From contig DWZH01000020.1 of the NCBI GenBank assembly GCA_019118275.1, forward strand, positions 1-60,724: a stretch of 60,724 nt of DNA, written 5' to 3'. Source of the DNA: Candidatus Brachybacterium merdavium. GTDB lineage: Bacteria; Actinomycetota; Actinomycetes; Actinomycetales; Dermabacteraceae. Both the position numbers and the translations under genes were made by a program. This document shows positions 16,174 to 25,258 of this stretch, piece after piece (positions within the stretch are counted from its first letter, which is position 1; every line of letters starts with the position of its first letter). The notes beneath the pieces are model-generated. The model ran no database searches. It was not told the origin of the DNA and saw only the letters and a program-made list of their open reading frames with translations.

Positions 16174-19145
16174 CCGGTCACGACGGCCAGCAGCTCGAGC
16201 ACGTGGCGGTAGGACTTGCCGGTCGCGGCCTGCATGCCCAGCTCGCAGGTGCGGTTGGAGGAGACGTACCAGTCCGTCGGGTGCTGGGCGACCTCGGCGG
16301 CTTCGGCGGCGGTGGCCGACGCCGTCAGCTCCGGGTGCAGCATCCCGCGGTCGCCCGCGTATCCGCAGCATCCCCAGGCGACCGGCACCACCACGTTCTC
16401 CGCGGCGGCTTCCGCGATCGCCACCAGGTCCTCGGCCGAGCCCAGGCGCGTGGACGAACAGGTGGGGTGTACCGTCACCGACGCGGCACGCTCACCGACC
16501 TCGAGACGGCCCAGCAGGTGGCGGCGCACGAAGGTGACCGCGTCGACGACCTCGACACCGGTGCCCTCCATCGCGCCGACGATCCCCTCGGTGCAGCTGG
16601 CCGCGTCGACGATCACCGGCAGCTCACCGCCGCGGGAGGCCTCCAGCAGCGCGGCGCGGACCCGCTGGCGCATCCGCTCCTTCGCCCCGGTCATGCCCTT
16701 CGAGGAGAAGGGGGTGCCGCAGCACAGGGAGGCGGCGTCGTCGGGGACCGCCAGGCGCACGCCGGCCCGCTGGGCCAGCAGGTTCAGGGAGGCGGGGACC
16801 CCGTTGGCTGCGGGCGGGGGCATCTCGCCGGTGCCCACCGGCTCGGTCGATGTGGTCGGCTCCGTCGGTGAGCTCGGCGCACCCACCGGCACCGAGACGT
16901 CGAACGACGGGTTCGCGGCAGCCGGGGCGTCACCGCGCGCCGCCGACATGGCAGCTCGCGCCTTCGCCCCGCTACCGCCCCCGCTGCAGCCGCAGCTGCC
17001 GCCGCACCCGCCGCGGGGCTCCTCGGCGGCACCGAACATGGTGTGCACGCAGGCCGGCAGATACACGGCGAGGGTCTCGGCGCTCGCTCGGCCGCGCCCG
17101 CCGGGCCGTCGCACCGAGCCACCGGAGCGGGGCAGCTCGCTCTGATACTGCGGTACCGTCTCCCGGCCCAGCAGCGCCCGGCCCACGTCCGTCGCGGCCC
17201 GTGGCAGCGCCCGCGGCATGGTTCCGGCGGCGCTGATCGCGGACGAGGCCCCGCGGGTGAGCGTGTCCCATCCCGCCGCAGCGGCGCCCCAGGCGGCCTT
17301 CTCGACCGCTCCGGCGTCCTCGCCGCGCAGGCGGCGCACCAGATCGCCGGTGTTGATGTCCACCGGACAGGCCACCTGGCACATCCCGTCCGCTGCGCAG
17401 GTCTGCTTGCCCTGATACTCGTAGGCCTCGCGGATCGCGGCGGCGGTGGCGTGGTCGCCACGGGCGATTGCCAGCTGCTCGTCGCGGCGCAGGACGATCC
17501 GCTGCCGCGGCGTCAGGGTCAGGTCCTTGCTGGGGCACACCGGCTCGCAGTAGCCGCACTCCACGCAGCGGTCGACCTCCTCCTCGACCTCGACCACGGG
17601 CTTGAGATTCTGCATATGGGCCGACGGGTCCTCGGTCAGCACCACCCCAGGGTTCAGCACCCCAGTCGGGTCCACCAGCGTCTTGATCTCGCGCATCACG
17701 GCGTACAGCGCCGGACCGTACTGGCGCTCGACGAAGGGTGCCATCACCCGTCCGGTGCCGTGCTCGGCCTTGAGGTTGCCGCCGTGGCCGAGCACCAGAT
17801 CGGCCATGTCTTCGGTGAAGGCCTCCAGACGCGAGGAGGAGGTGCCCAGCTGCTCGTTGAGCAGGAAGTGGATGTTGCCGTCCTTGGCGTGGCCGAAGAT
17901 CACCGGTTCCGCGTAGCCGTGGGCATCGAACAGGTGCTGCAGGCCGCGGCAGGTCTCCGCGAGCGCCGGCACCGGCACCACCACGTCCTCCAGCAGGGCG
18001 GTCGATCCGTGGGGCCGGGCTCCGGCGACCGCTGCGTACAGGCCCTTGCGGGTCTTCCACAGCGCGGCGCGGCGCTGCTTCTCGGTGGTCATCTCGAAGG
18101 GGACGTCCAGGGGGAGTGAGGCAGCCAGCTGCTCGGCGGCACCCGCCTTCTCGGCGAGCTCCTCGGGGGCGTCGGCCCGGTGCTCGACCAGCAGCGCGGC
18201 CTGGCCGTCGATGCGCAGGGACCCGATCTCGGCGGGGGAGCCGGGCAGGTCCTGGGCCACCGTCAGCGAGCGGGCATCGAGCAGCTCGGCGGCGGCGAAG
18301 CCGGTCTCGACCACCCCGGGCAGGGCCGAGGTGGCCTCGGCCAGGCTGGGCAGGACCAGCAGCCCGGTGGTGACCTGCGCGGGCACCGGCACGGTGCGGA
18401 AGACCGCGGAGGAGACGAAGGCCAGCGTCCCCTCCGAGCCGACCACCAGATGGGCGAGCACCTCGGCCGGGGTCTCGAAGTCCAGCAGCGCGTTGATGCC
18501 GTAGCCCATGGTGTTCTTCAGCGCGAACCGTTCCCGGATCACCCGAGTGGCCTCCGCGTCGTCCCGCACGCGTCGCATCAGTCGCAGCAGGCCCTCGTGC
18601 AGCGCGGGCTCATCCTCGCGCAGGCGCGCGTCGGCCCCGGCCAGGCCCGTGTCCACGACGGTGCCCGTGGGCAGCACGAAGCGTAGCGACTCCAGGGTGC
18701 GGTAGGAGTTCTCGCTGATCCCCGCGGCCATCCCGGAGGAGTTGTTGGCGATCACCCCGCCGATCGTGCAGGCGGTCTCGCTGGCCGGGTCCGGACCGAG
18801 CCGTCGGCCGTGGCGCGAGAGGTGGGCGTTGACCAGGGCGACCGTGACGCCCGGGCCCACGCGCACCCGAGCGCCGTCGTCGAGCACCTCGACCGAGCGG
18901 AAATGGCGCCGCACATCGGCCAGCACCGCCTCGGACTGCGCCTGCCCCGACAGGCTGGTGCCGGCGGACCGGAACGTCACCGGCCGACGATCGGCCCTCG
19001 CGCGTCGCAGCAGCGCGATCATCTGCTCCTCGCTGTCGGGAGCGGTGACCGCCTCGGGCAGCAGCAGGAAGTGGGAGGCGTCGTGGGCCAGGGCATGCCG
19101 GGCCACGACATCCGTATCCAGGACGGGAGCTGCGTCGACACTCAT
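16170..19145 (-). CDS. FAD-linked oxidase / Fe-S oxidoreductase fusion (D-lactate dehydrogenase type)
   Basis: 991 residues. Order: PCMH-type FAD-binding domain (about 30-255, GGVIANNSSGM, GSEGTL), FAD-oxidase C-terminal domain (255-505, GHAKDGNIHF and AEHGTGR), a two-cluster ferredoxin domain (C527xxC530xxC533xxxC537 and C583, C589, C593), then two CCG domains (LPACVHTMFG, SLCCGTPF; HPTCSSTRLG, WGCCGYAG, SNRTCELGM). Homologues oxidise D-lactate or D-2-hydroxyacids and pass electrons to quinone. Unusual: a 75-residue Gly/Cys- then Pro/Thr-rich insert (706-781) inside the first CCG domain, beginning GGCGGSCGCSGGG. Start supported by TAGCGT 6 nt upstream. Confidence 0.88.
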   Translation of the reverse strand: MSVDAAPVLDTDVVARHALAHDASHFLLLPEAVTAPDSEEQMIALLRRARADRRPVTFRSAGTSLSGQAQSEAVLADVRRHFRSVEVLDDGARVRVGPGVTVALVNAHLSRHGRRLGPDPASETACTIGGVIANNSSGMAAGISENSYRTLESLRFVLPTGTVVDTGLAGADARLREDEPALHEGLLRLMRRVRDDAEATRVIRERFALKNTMGYGINALLDFETPAEVLAHLVVGSEGTLAFVSSAVFRTVPVPAQVTTGLLVLPSLAEATSALPGVVETGFAAAELLDARSLTVAQDLPGSPAEIGSLRIDGQAALLVEHRADAPEELAEKAGAAEQLAASLPLDVPFEMTTEKQRRAALWKTRKGLYAAVAGARPHGSTALLEDVVVPVPALAETCRGLQHLFDAHGYAEPVIFGHAKDGNIHFLLNEQLGTSSSRLEAFTEDMADLVLGHGGNLKAEHGTGRVMAPFVERQYGPALYAVMREIKTLVDPTGVLNPGVVLTEDPSAHMQNLKPVVEVEEEVDRCVECGYCEPVCPSKDLTLTPRQRIVLRRDEQLAIARGDHATAAAIREAYEYQGKQTCAADGMCQVACPVDINTGDLVRRLRGEDAGAVEKAAWGAAAAGWDTLTRGASSAISAAGTMPRALPRAATDVGRALLGRETVPQYQSELPRSGGSVRRPGGRGRASAETLAVYLPACVHTMFGAAEEPRGGCGGSCGCSGGGSGAKARAAMSAARGDAPAAANPSFDVSVPVGAPSSPTEPTTSTEPVGTGEMPPPAANGVPASLNLLAQRAGVRLAVPDDAASLCCGTPFSSKGMTGAKERMRQRVRAALLEASRGGELPVIVDAASCTEGIVGAMEGTGVEVVDAVTFVRRHLLGRLEVGERAASVTVHPTCSSTRLGSAEDLVAIAEAAAENVVVPVAWGCCGYAGDRGMLHPELTASATAAEAAEVAQHPTDWYVSSNRTCELGMQAATGKSYRHVLELLAVVTG

Positions 19146-19151
19146 GCGCTC

Positions 19152-19157
19152 ACGCTA
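19152..19157 (-). promoter_or_regulatory. -10 element of leaderless oxidoreductase mRNA
   Basis: TAGCGT on the minus strand, 6 nt before the ATG at 19145. Confidence 0.45.
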
Positions 19158-19243
19158 CCTGCCGCGCTGCCTCGCGGTTCAGGAGTCCGTGTGCAGGTCA
19201 GCGGCATCTGGGGGATGTGGCTGGACAGGAGGCGGGCAAGCGG

Positions 19244-19249
19244 TACCGT
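19244..19249 (+). promoter_or_regulatory. -10 element of leaderless glsA mRNA
   Basis: TACCGT, 7 nt before the GTG at 19257. Favours this GTG over upstream in-frame starts. Confidence 0.45.
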
Positions 19250-19256
19250 CAGGACG

Positions 19257-20234
19257 GTGACCAGCGCTCTGACCACATATCTCCAGCGACAGGTGGCGGC
19301 CCTGTCATCGGCCCCCTCCGAGGGGGACATCCAGCCCATGGCGCGCCTGTCCGGCGCGGAGGTCGACCATGTCGGTGTCGCGCTGTGCTCCGTCGACGGT
19401 GAGATCACCGCCGTCGGCACCGACCATCCCTTCCCGGTCCAGTCGATCTCCAAGGTCTTCGCCTACGGGGCGGCGATCGACCTGCACGGCCTGGACTACG
19501 TCACCTCGATCGTCGATGAGGAGCCCTCCGGCGAGGAGTTCAACGCCCTCAGCCTCGACGCCCTCACCAAGAAGCCGAAGAACGCGCTGGTCAACATCGG
19601 GGCGATCCGTACCCACGCGATGCTCGGCGTCACCCAGGAGGACCGCATCCAGCGGCTGCGCGACATGCTCGACGCCGCTGCCGGGCGCCCCCTCGAGCTC
19701 CATCGGCCGACGATGGACCAGGAGATGGCCGAGTCCGACCGCAACTTCGCGCTGGCCCACATCCTGCGCGCGGCCGGGTCGATGGAGGAGGACGCCAGGG
19801 AGGTGGTGGCCGGGTACACCGAGGGCTGTTCGGTGCTGACCACCGTCACCGACCTCGCGGTGATGGCAGCGACCCTCGCCTCCGGCGGCACCAATCCGCT
19901 GACCGGTGAGAGGGTGCTGTCCCGAGTGGCCTCCCGCCAGGTGCTGTCGGTGATGCTGACCTGCGGGATGTACGACAACGCCGGGGACTGGGTCAGCGAT
20001 GTCGGGCTGCCCGCGAAATCCGGGGTGGCCGGTGGGATCATCGCCGGCCTGCCCTCACGCTTCGGGATCGCCACCTACGCGCCGCAGCTGGACGCGCACG
20101 GCAACTCCGTGCGCGGCACCCACCTGTTCGAGCGGATCAGCGCGGACTACGCACTGCACATGCTCGACGGCGTCGAGCCGAAGCCGCTCGAGAAGCGCGC
20201 CCAGGAGCTGAACCAGATGGCCTCGACGGTCTGA
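19257..20234 (+). CDS. glsA: Glutaminase A
   Basis: 325 residues; serine-dependent beta-lactamase-fold enzyme hydrolysing L-glutamine to glutamate and ammonia. The catalytic SxxK motif reads SISK in FPVQSISKVFAY, and the family motifs NPLVNIGAI-like (NALVNIGAIRTHAM), AGYTEGCSVLTTVTDLAVMAATLA and GLPAKSGVAGGI are all present. The frame is open about 150 codons further upstream, antisense to the oxidoreductase gene, but homology begins near the GTG at 19257, which directly follows a -10 box. It stands alone, divergent from the oxidoreductase. Confidence 0.93.
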   Translation: MTSALTTYLQRQVAALSSAPSEGDIQPMARLSGAEVDHVGVALCSVDGEITAVGTDHPFPVQSISKVFAYGAAIDLHGLDYVTSIVDEEPSGEEFNALSLDALTKKPKNALVNIGAIRTHAMLGVTQEDRIQRLRDMLDAAAGRPLELHRPTMDQEMAESDRNFALAHILRAAGSMEEDAREVVAGYTEGCSVLTTVTDLAVMAATLASGGTNPLTGERVLSRVASRQVLSVMLTCGMYDNAGDWVSDVGLPAKSGVAGGIIAGLPSRFGIATYAPQLDAHGNSVRGTHLFERISADYALHMLDGVEPKPLEKRAQELNQMASTV

Positions 20235-20291
20235 GGGAGCGGAGCAGTGCCGCGCCCGGCGCCGCTCCCCGGGCCGGGGCGGCTCGCTCGC

Positions 20292-20297
20292 TACACT
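20292..20297 (+). promoter_or_regulatory. -10 element of leaderless DUF5926 mRNA
   Basis: TACACT, 6 nt before the ATG at 20304. Confidence 0.45.
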
Positions 20298-20303
20298 TGC
20301 CCC

Positions 20304-21134
20304 ATGAGTTCCACCACGAGCAACGACCTGGTCCGACGCCCCTTCGAGGGGCTGCCGAACGAGCGGGACCTGGTGGCGATGCGCCAGCTGATCCCCGCCG
20401 CGACCATGGCCGCGAGGACCACCGCCGAGCACGGGGGCGTGGACGTGGTGCTGGCGACCATCCTACCCATGGCCTGGCCCGCGGTGCGCCGCTCCGACGG
20501 CTCGATCACGGTCGGCATCCAGGCCAGCTTCCCCGGAGGGGACCTCTCCCGCGGCATCGGCCAGGCACTCAAGCAGGCCCTGGAGTCCGAGCCCGGCACC
20601 CCGGTGACCGCCGTGCGCCTCGACGAGGACTCGCCGCGCCTGCAGGAGCTGCTCGACCTGGACGGCGACTTCGAGATCGCAGTCCACGACACCTTCGAGT
20701 TCTGGATCGATCCGGGCGCCGAACGCACCCGTGAGGTCGAGCAGTCCATCACCCAGGCCAACGAGTCGATCATGCCCACCATCGCGATCGAGGGCCTTCC
20801 GCACGCCTACTGGGTCGACGCCGGATCCAAGGAGCATCTGCGCTGGGTGCTGGACGCCGATGAGGACGCGGTGATCGACGCGGTCACCCGTCTGCACGCC
20901 CGCCGCGAGTCGGGCATCGGGGAGGGCACCAAGTACGCCGGGTCCTTCCGCGCCGAGGGCCTCGCGGTGCCCGTCTGGGACCTGCCCAAGGGGTTCGGCG
21001 CCGAGGGCGTGGAGGCGGAGGCCGAGGCCTTCCGGACCCGTTTCGAGGAGGCCCTGGCCAGCCGGGAGCCGCTGAGCGTCAAGGAGCGCCGCGCGCGGGG
21101 TGGAATCGTGGCACGGCAGGTGACCCTGCGATGA
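20304..21134 (+). CDS. DUF5926 family protein
   Basis: 276 residues of an actinobacteria-restricted family of unknown function. Recognised by RPFEGLPNERDLVAMRQLIPAATM near the start and the central WIDPGAERTREVEQSI and EGLPHAYWVDAG segments. It lacks signal or membrane segments, and the C-terminus is acidic then basic (EEALASREPLSVKERRARGG). It overlaps the next gene by 4 bp (ATGA), so the DUF5926 protein and the glycosyltransferase are translationally coupled. Confidence 0.82.
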   Translation: MSSTTSNDLVRRPFEGLPNERDLVAMRQLIPAATMAARTTAEHGGVDVVLATILPMAWPAVRRSDGSITVGIQASFPGGDLSRGIGQALKQALESEPGTPVTAVRLDEDSPRLQELLDLDGDFEIAVHDTFEFWIDPGAERTREVEQSITQANESIMPTIAIEGLPHAYWVDAGSKEHLRWVLDADEDAVIDAVTRLHARRESGIGEGTKYAGSFRAEGLAVPVWDLPKGFGAEGVEAEAEAFRTRFEEALASREPLSVKERRARGGIVARQVTLR

Positions 21135-22594
21135 GCACCGCGGGACCGCTGACGGCCAACCGTCCCGAGCGGGTGGCCGTGGTGATCCCTGCCAAGAACG
21201 AGGAGCAGCGGATAGAGAAGACCATCGCCTCCGCCCGCTCGATCGCGGGCGTGGACCTCGTGGTGGTGGTCGACGACGGCTCGAGCGACGCCACCGCGGC
21301 GGTCGCCATGGGGGCCGACGCCGTGGTGGTGCGCCACAAGAGCAACCGCGGCAAGGCGGCGGCGATGGCCACCGGCGCGCAGATGGTCCAGATGCGCGAG
21401 GCCGCCGACCGGGCCGACGGCGGGGCCGGCTTCGTCGAGGAGCTGCACGCCGAGCCCCGCGAGCCCGGCCACACCGGGCCGCTGCCGGTGATCGACGACA
21501 GCGGCTTCATGCCGCGCGCCCTGCTGTTCCTCGACGCCGACATGGGGGACAGCGCCGCCGCCGCGCAGCCCCTGGTCGACGCGGTCCTCGGCGACGGGGT
21601 GGACATGGCCATCGCACTGCTGCCGCCGCAGGACGGGGCGGGCGGCATGGGCCTGGTGGTGCGCACCGCCCGCTCCGGCATCCAGCGCGCCACCGGGTGG
21701 CAGCCCTCCCAGCCCCTGTCGGGCACCCGCTGCATCACCCGCGAGACCTGGGACGCCTGCCAGCCGCTCGCGGCCGGCTGGGGTGTGGAGACGTCCCTGA
21801 CCATCGACGCGTTGACCGCCGGGTTCTGGGTCAAGGAGATCGAGGCCGAGCTGCACCATCGCGCCACCGGTCGTGACCTGCGCGGGCAGCTGCACCGCGC
21901 CGCCCAGCTGCGCGACGTGCTGCGGGCCCTGGCCCGGCGCCGGCACCTCGCCCCCGAGATCGCCGAGGACCAGCTCGAGCAGCCGGGGGAGGAGACCGGC
22001 CGGACCGACCCCGGGGAGCCTTCGGCAGCGCCCGCGCCTGCTCGGCCGTCGCCGCTGGCACCCGAGCCTGCCGCGGGGAAGGCCCCGAGCGGGGCGACCA
22101 CTGCACCCGGGACCGCCGGTCGATCCTCGGCCGATGCCTGGTCCGACGACGACGGGGTCCGGTGGACGGTGGCCGAGGACGACCCGGCCGTGCGCGCCGC
22201 CGCTCGCCGCGAGCGGCTCCTCCTGCTGCCCGTCGACGGCGGCTTCAGCGATGACCAGACCCGGCAGCTCGGCGATGTGGACGTCGACGAGCTGAACCGG
22301 GCGCTGCGCAGACTGCCCGTCGATGGTGGCTTCGCTCCCGACGATGTGGTGTTCCTGGCCGGGACGGATCTCGCCGCGCTCGCCGACAGGCTCCGCCTGG
22401 CGCCCGTGGACGGCGCGTTCAGCACCGAGCATGCGGTCATCATCGCCTCCCACCTCAGCGCGCCGGAGCCCGAGCTGCCCGCCTCGCTGCAGACGCCGTT
22501 GAGCCCGGACGAGTACACCTCGCTGGTCGTCCACGCCGCGGTCGAGGCCGGCAACAGCGATGACCAGACGGGGCACGGCCGAGCGGACAGCTGA
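21131..22594 (+). CDS. GT2 glycosyltransferase with a C-terminal 29-residue repeat domain
   Basis: 487 residues. Residues 14-270 form a GT-A family 2 domain: VVIPAKNEEQRI, VVVDDGSSDAT (49-55), the DxD-type LLFLDADMGD (134-140), and RTARSGIQRATGWQPSQPLSGTR, reminiscent of glucosyl-3-phosphoglycerate synthase and polyprenol-phosphate transferases. A Pro/Ala linker (285-340) follows. Residues 366-445 carry three copies of (L/A)PVDG(G/A)F at 366, 395 and 424, exactly 29 residues apart. The repeat tail is not part of the known GT2 fold; protein binding is a guess. Start overlaps the DUF5926 stop. Confidence 0.85.
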   Translation: MSTAGPLTANRPERVAVVIPAKNEEQRIEKTIASARSIAGVDLVVVVDDGSSDATAAVAMGADAVVVRHKSNRGKAAAMATGAQMVQMREAADRADGGAGFVEELHAEPREPGHTGPLPVIDDSGFMPRALLFLDADMGDSAAAAQPLVDAVLGDGVDMAIALLPPQDGAGGMGLVVRTARSGIQRATGWQPSQPLSGTRCITRETWDACQPLAAGWGVETSLTIDALTAGFWVKEIEAELHHRATGRDLRGQLHRAAQLRDVLRALARRRHLAPEIAEDQLEQPGEETGRTDPGEPSAAPAPARPSPLAPEPAAGKAPSGATTAPGTAGRSSADAWSDDDGVRWTVAEDDPAVRAAARRERLLLLPVDGGFSDDQTRQLGDVDVDELNRALRRLPVDGGFAPDDVVFLAGTDLAALADRLRLAPVDGAFSTEHAVIIASHLSAPEPELPASLQTPLSPDEYTSLVVHAAVEAGNSDDQTGHGRADS

Positions 22595-22666
22595 CGCGGC
22601 CGGCTGACCACCGCGCGAAGCATCCCCCGGCCGAGGTCACGCGATCACTGCTGCCACCACGCGGCA

Positions 22667-24661
22667 TCAGGGGACATACCGCCTCGGCCCGGGATCGGCA
22701 GCGCGGGCCGGATCCGGCAGCACGGCCGGCAGGTACGCGAGCCACAGACCGAGGATGGCGGCCACCAGCACCGGCCCGGTGTCGTTGACCGCGTAGCCGA
22801 CCCAGGTGCCGACCACCAGCGCCACCCGCACCGGGTACGAGGCCGGGTGCATCTCGTCCAGGGCCGCCAGCCGGTGCCAGCGGAACCGGTGGGGCGCGAG
22901 AATCGCCACTGACGCGATCACCGCCGCGATCATCACCACCGCCAGCGACCAGTACCCGGTGGTCATCGCGATGTTCTGGGCCAGCTTGCGCACGATGACC
23001 CCCAGCAGCTCGCCACTGAGGAGCTCGTCGATGAACCGGCCCAGGTGGGTACGGTCCTCCGGTGGCCGCAGCCAGTCCAGGAAGGACACGGCCAGCACCG
23101 CCAGCGCGCCACCGAGCCCGAGCACGAGCAGGTGCCACAGCCGCAATCGGACCCCCGAGACCAGCAGGGACAGCAGCCCGAAGGCCAGCACCACGGCCAG
23201 CATCGACCCGAAGTCCGCGCCCATCGAGGGGGACACGCACACCGCGGCCACGGTCACCCCGACCACGAGGGTCCACACGGTGCGGGCCCGCGGGGTGCGC
23301 ACCACCGTGAACAGGCACAGCACGGCCATCAACGCCGAGGCGAGCACCATGCCGAACAGATGGTTCGACAAGCCGTAGAACCGGCCCCCCGAGATGGGCT
23401 GCGCCCCCAGCGGGGAGGCGAGCTGGAACTTCGAGCCGGTGGCCGATTCGCCCAGCAGCAGGCCCGCGACCAGCGCCGCGGAGACACCGGCCGGGCCGAA
23501 GCGATGGCGACGCCAGGGACCGGCCAGCACCAGCACGGACAGCAGCGCGGAGCCCGCCCAGATCACCCCCGTCAGGGCGAGGGCGGGGTGGTCAGCGCGC
23601 CACCAGGGCACCACGGAGGCGAACATCCCCACCGGCAGTGCGAGCGGCGCGATCGCCGCGAGCGCGCGTCCCACCGCGGCCGTTCGCGGGCGCCGCGCGA
23701 GCGGCGGGACCAGCGAGAGCACCACCCCGATCACGCCTAGGGCTAGGAAGGAGCCGAGAGCGGGGAGGGTCGCGCCGTCCACCAGGCGGGCAGCCTCCGA
23801 GCGGTCCCATGCCAGCTGCTGCGGATCGTCGTGGTCGATGCCGCGGAAGGGCTGGCCCGGGATGAGCCCCTCGGCGGTGGCGTCATACGAGGCGAGCACG
23901 GTGGCGAGCACATCGGTCACCATCACCACCCCGGTCTGCTTGGTGGCCCCGGAGGTCAGCGCCTGCCCGGGGAGGGCGGAATCGAGCGCGACCTGCAGGC
24001 CGACGGTGCGGGAGGCGACCGCGCCGGTGCGCTCCATGCGCTCCGGGTCCTCGGGGTCGGTGGCAGCGACCGAGACCAGCAGGGTGCGGGGCAGTTCGGC
24101 CGCATCGCAGCCTCCGGCCGACTCGAGGACCTCTCCGAGCCGGGCGTCCAGCGCCGCGAGCTGCTGGGAGCGCGCGGGCTCGTCGTGAGAGGGCACCGAG
24201 CCGACGTCGACCAGCACGATCGTCCCGTCCTGGAGGTCGTCGGCGATCGAGGTGTCGCCGCTCGAGGCATCGACCTCGACCGTGTCGACCGGCAGCTGCT
24301 CCCACTGGTCCGTGGGCGGGGTGGGGATCCCGCTGGTGCGGGGGGCCTCCTCGGCCAGGCCCCGGTAGCCGGTGCGCAGCGTCTCCATCCCCTGCCGCTT
24401 GGTGCTGACCACGCTCGAGGAGGTGGTGTTCATCGCCCCGGCGCCGGAGCGGTCGGCCAGGCACTGCAGGGCGGGAGTCTCCTGCGCGGAGATGTCCTCC
24501 CAGGTCAGCCCTGCGGTGGCGATCACCAGCTGGACGGGCTCGTCGGCCGGGGCGTCATCGGCTGCGGCCGGGCTCGTCGGCAGCAGAGCCAGCAGGCCGC
24601 CGAGCAGCACGGCCAGCAGGATGACCAGGCGGGCGGGGGCAAGGCGGCACAGCTCGGGCAT
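22667..24661 (-). CDS. Membrane protein with N-terminal extracytoplasmic phosphatase-like domain
   Basis: 664 residues. A signal peptide or anchor (about 7-37, ending SPAAADD) is followed by a 270-residue exported domain. Its start, QLVIATAGLTWEDISAQETPALQCLADRSGAGAM, resembles the first strand and loop of alkaline-phosphatase-superfamily domains. From about residue 300 on there are nine to ten membrane helices, then a short Pro-rich tail. Similar two-part proteins occur next to cell-envelope glycosyltransferase genes in other actinobacteria; here the GT2 gene converges on it. Function unknown; a head-group transfer or hydrolysis role at the outer face of the membrane is inference. TACGAT lies 6 nt before the ATG. 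Confidence 0.72.
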   Translation of the reverse strand: MPELCRLAPARLVILLAVLLGGLLALLPTSPAAADDAPADEPVQLVIATAGLTWEDISAQETPALQCLADRSGAGAMNTTSSSVVSTKRQGMETLRTGYRGLAEEAPRTSGIPTPPTDQWEQLPVDTVEVDASSGDTSIADDLQDGTIVLVDVGSVPSHDEPARSQQLAALDARLGEVLESAGGCDAAELPRTLLVSVAATDPEDPERMERTGAVASRTVGLQVALDSALPGQALTSGATKQTGVVMVTDVLATVLASYDATAEGLIPGQPFRGIDHDDPQQLAWDRSEAARLVDGATLPALGSFLALGVIGVVLSLVPPLARRPRTAAVGRALAAIAPLALPVGMFASVVPWWRADHPALALTGVIWAGSALLSVLVLAGPWRRHRFGPAGVSAALVAGLLLGESATGSKFQLASPLGAQPISGGRFYGLSNHLFGMVLASALMAVLCLFTVVRTPRARTVWTLVVGVTVAAVCVSPSMGADFGSMLAVVLAFGLLSLLVSGVRLRLWHLLVLGLGGALAVLAVSFLDWLRPPEDRTHLGRFIDELLSGELLGVIVRKLAQNIAMTTGYWSLAVVMIAAVIASVAILAPHRFRWHRLAALDEMHPASYPVRVALVVGTWVGYAVNDTGPVLVAAILGLWLAYLPAVLPDPARAADPGPRRYVP

Positions 24662-24667
24662 GGCTCG

Positions 24668-24673
24668 ATCGTA
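24668..24673 (-). promoter_or_regulatory. -10 element of leaderless membrane-protein mRNA
   Basis: TACGAT on the minus strand, 6 nt before the ATG at 24661. Confidence 0.4.
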
Positions 24674-24838
24674 CGGCGAGCGGATCGGTGCGGACCGGAT
24701 GCGCCGGTGAGAGGTCCGCGAAGAATCCGCCACAGACGTGAAGAACTCCCGGAGGGCGCACACTGGACGGGGCCGCGCACAATGGTCGCTGTCCCTCATC
24801 CATCCCCTCACGGCCCACCGGCCGGCCTGGAGGTCCCC

Positions 24839-25258
24839 ATGGTCCATCTCGTCATCGACCCCTCGGACTCGACCCCGCCCTTCGAGCAGATCAAACGGGA
24901 CGTCCTCGACCAGGTCCGCACCGGGGTGCTGACCTCCGGGGACCGGCTGCCGGCGATCCGTGCCCTGGCGTCCGAGCTGCAGCTGGCGGCCGGGACCGTC
25001 GCCCGCGCCTACAAGGAGCTCGAGGAGGAGCAGGTCATCGTCACCCGTCGCGGGGCGGGCACCACCATCGCCCCCGATGCCTCGGCCGCGGCCGAGAAGG
25101 CGGTCGCGGCCCGCCCGATGGTCCCTGCCGACCGAGTCGACCCCCAGCTGCTGGAGCTGATCGCAGCGGCGGTCGCGACGGCCAGGGCCGGTGGGCACGG
25201 CGATGCCCAGATCCTGCGGGCGGTGCGCCAGGCCCTCGGCGAGGCCGACCGCGCGTGA
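24839..25258 (+). CDS. GntR-family transcriptional regulator, YtrA type
   Basis: 139 residues. N-terminal winged helix-turn-helix: DSTPPFEQIKRDVLDQVRTGVLTSGDRLPAIRALASELQLAAGTVARAYKELEEEQVIVTRRGAGT is the standard GntR pattern. The C-terminal part is short (about 60 residues), as in the YtrA subfamily, and lacks a large effector domain. The frame is open far upstream antisense to the membrane-protein gene; the ATG at 24839 is chosen because it carries a GGAGG site and the family start MVHLVID. The following GNAT gene starts inside its stop codon (GTGA), so they form an operon. Confidence 0.9.
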   Translation: MVHLVIDPSDSTPPFEQIKRDVLDQVRTGVLTSGDRLPAIRALASELQLAAGTVARAYKELEEEQVIVTRRGAGTTIAPDASAAAEKAVAARPMVPADRVDPQLLELIAAAVATARAGGHGDAQILRAVRQALGEADRA

